This document shows, in pieces, positions 63,318 to 64,000 of a stretch of 64,000 nucleotides of DNA. Positions within the stretch are counted from its first letter, which is position 1; each line of letters opens with the position of its first letter. The translations under genes were made by a program, and so were the position numbers. The notes below the pieces were generated by a model, which was not told where the DNA came from, did not search any database, and was given only the letters and a program-made list of their open reading frames with translations. Source of the stretch: Homalodisca vitripennis (lineage: Eukaryota; Arthropoda; Insecta; Hemiptera; Cicadellidae); assembly GCF_021130785.1 (NCBI RefSeq), contig NC_060212.1, positions 147,089,501 to 147,153,500 of the forward strand, written 5' to 3'.

Positions 63318-63415
63318 CTAACATGACAAAAAAAGTCGCATATTACGTTATAAATAACGTGCATAACGTTCTTATAAGCAGCACGAAACGTTAACGTATT
63401 GTAGGATAATATATC
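63318..63415. other. Cluster of ACGT-centred words
   Basis: Within about 100 bp there are TTACGTTA, TAACGTG, ATAACGTTC, AAACGTTAACGTAT and related words, with short inverted relations. No known element is assigned. Confidence 0.4.
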
Positions 63416-63494
63416 TTGTCTAATACAGAATGAGATGTGCGTAAGATCAACGTCTAATCACGTCACTCAACGTGCTTACTGTGGTGTCTCATAG

Positions 63495-63960
63495 GACAGT
63501 CTAGAGGATAATACTCCGTGGTGTGGGCTCCTTTCCAGAAAAAACATTGTGACCTTCTGGAAAGAATTCAGATCAGATTTTTGAAGACAGTTGGAGTCCG
63601 GCTGGGATTTAACTATAGGGAGGTTCCGGTGACAACGCTAAGGGATGCTCTTGAACTGCCCCTGCTGGAGTCAAGAAGAAGGTATCTGGACCTGATGTTT
63701 CTGCACAGACTGCTAAATGGTAGTATCGACTGCCTATCCAGTCGGTGTTCCAGTCGGAGGCACCAGATCAAGAGACCTCTTTGGAAAGACACATCAGCTA
63801 ACCAGCTACGGTTACCACAGTATCATCCCTCGTTTACTGAAACTTGGGGACTCTGTTTCAGCACGGGCCGACTTCTTTGGCTGTTCTCCCACTACCTTCA
63901 GGGAAAACATATTACACTCGTGATTATTCAAGACATTTTCTACTTGTTCTTTTTCTAGTC
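63495..63960 (+). mobile_element. LINE fragment, C-terminus of ORF2, frameshifted
   Basis: The plus frame 63518-63958 starts with VWAPFQKKHCDLLERIQIRF, LKTVGVRLGFNYREVPV and LESRRRYLDLMFLHRLLNGS, the connection/C-terminal region of Jockey/CR1-type LINEs. Near 63735-63760 homology jumps to another frame, which carries VPVGGTRSRDLFGK, LTSYGYHSIIPRLLKLGDSV and FFGCSPTTFRENIL to a stop at about 63923. Upstream of about 63495 homology ends, so the copy is 5'-truncated. It belongs to the same lineage as the fragment at 27125-27845 but keeps more of the ending. It runs close to the window end. Confidence 0.85.
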
Positions 63961-64000
63961 TTCTCTTCTTTTTGTTCTTAGACATAGCATTTAAAATGTA

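Overview
This window looks like non-coding nuclear DNA from an animal genome, most likely an arthropod and probably an insect. It is AT-rich, carries very long (CA)n and (TA)n microsatellites, and is packed with transposable-element remains of types common in insects: Ty3/gypsy, non-LTR (LINE) retrotransposons, a Penelope-like element, mariner, pogo/Tigger, piggyBac, Helitron-like ends and tRNA-headed SINEs. I could not identify one convincing host protein-coding exon, rRNA gene or CRISPR array. A finer taxonomic placement (for example Hemiptera) would be a guess.

Layout. 1-9 kb: AT-rich sequence with two giant CA tracts (3696-4049 and 7989-8394), a Helitron-like element (5437-6863) and the first copies of a dispersed repeat family. 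9-18 kb: more dispersed repeats, two related tRNA-like sequences (12800-12870 plus; 16203-16275 minus) and two copies of a tRNA-headed SINE (14171-14335 degenerate; 17726-17951 good). 18-20.3 kb: a nest of coding remnants, consisting of a possible LINE ORF1 piece, a deleted mariner transposase and a LINE endonuclease piece. 20.9-22.66 kb: a highly homogeneous 80-bp tandem array of 21 units. 27.1-27.85 kb: 3' end of a LINE on the minus strand.

29.1-40.3 kb is the most structured part. A solo LTR (29113-29867) and its flank (29868-31488) are followed directly by a minus-strand Ty3/gypsy element (about 31489-37520). Its left LTR is cut, its gag and pol ORFs are long, and the same flank appears again after it (37521-40307). 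The second flank carries a 1038-bp piggyBac-derived insertion (37727-38764), and the first flank shows its empty TTAA target. This is either a real segmental duplication or two haplotypes joined in the assembly.

40.3-54.4 kb: a pogo/Tigger deletion derivative (41159-42008), a degenerate triple repeat, a decayed Penelope-like element (46990-47893), a decayed minus-strand LINE with reverse-transcriptase motifs (about 50040-52330), two more copies of the dispersed family and two CA tracts. 54.4-63.5 kb: mostly featureless AT-rich DNA with a near-perfect hairpin (57730-57777) and a 131-bp tandem duplication. The window ends in a frameshifted LINE C-terminus (63495-63960).

Only the gypsy Gag/Pol frames remain long. 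Even there, gag has no in-frame ATG near its start, no primer-binding site is visible, and pol is broken once. All family calls rest on reading motifs by eye; no database search was possible.
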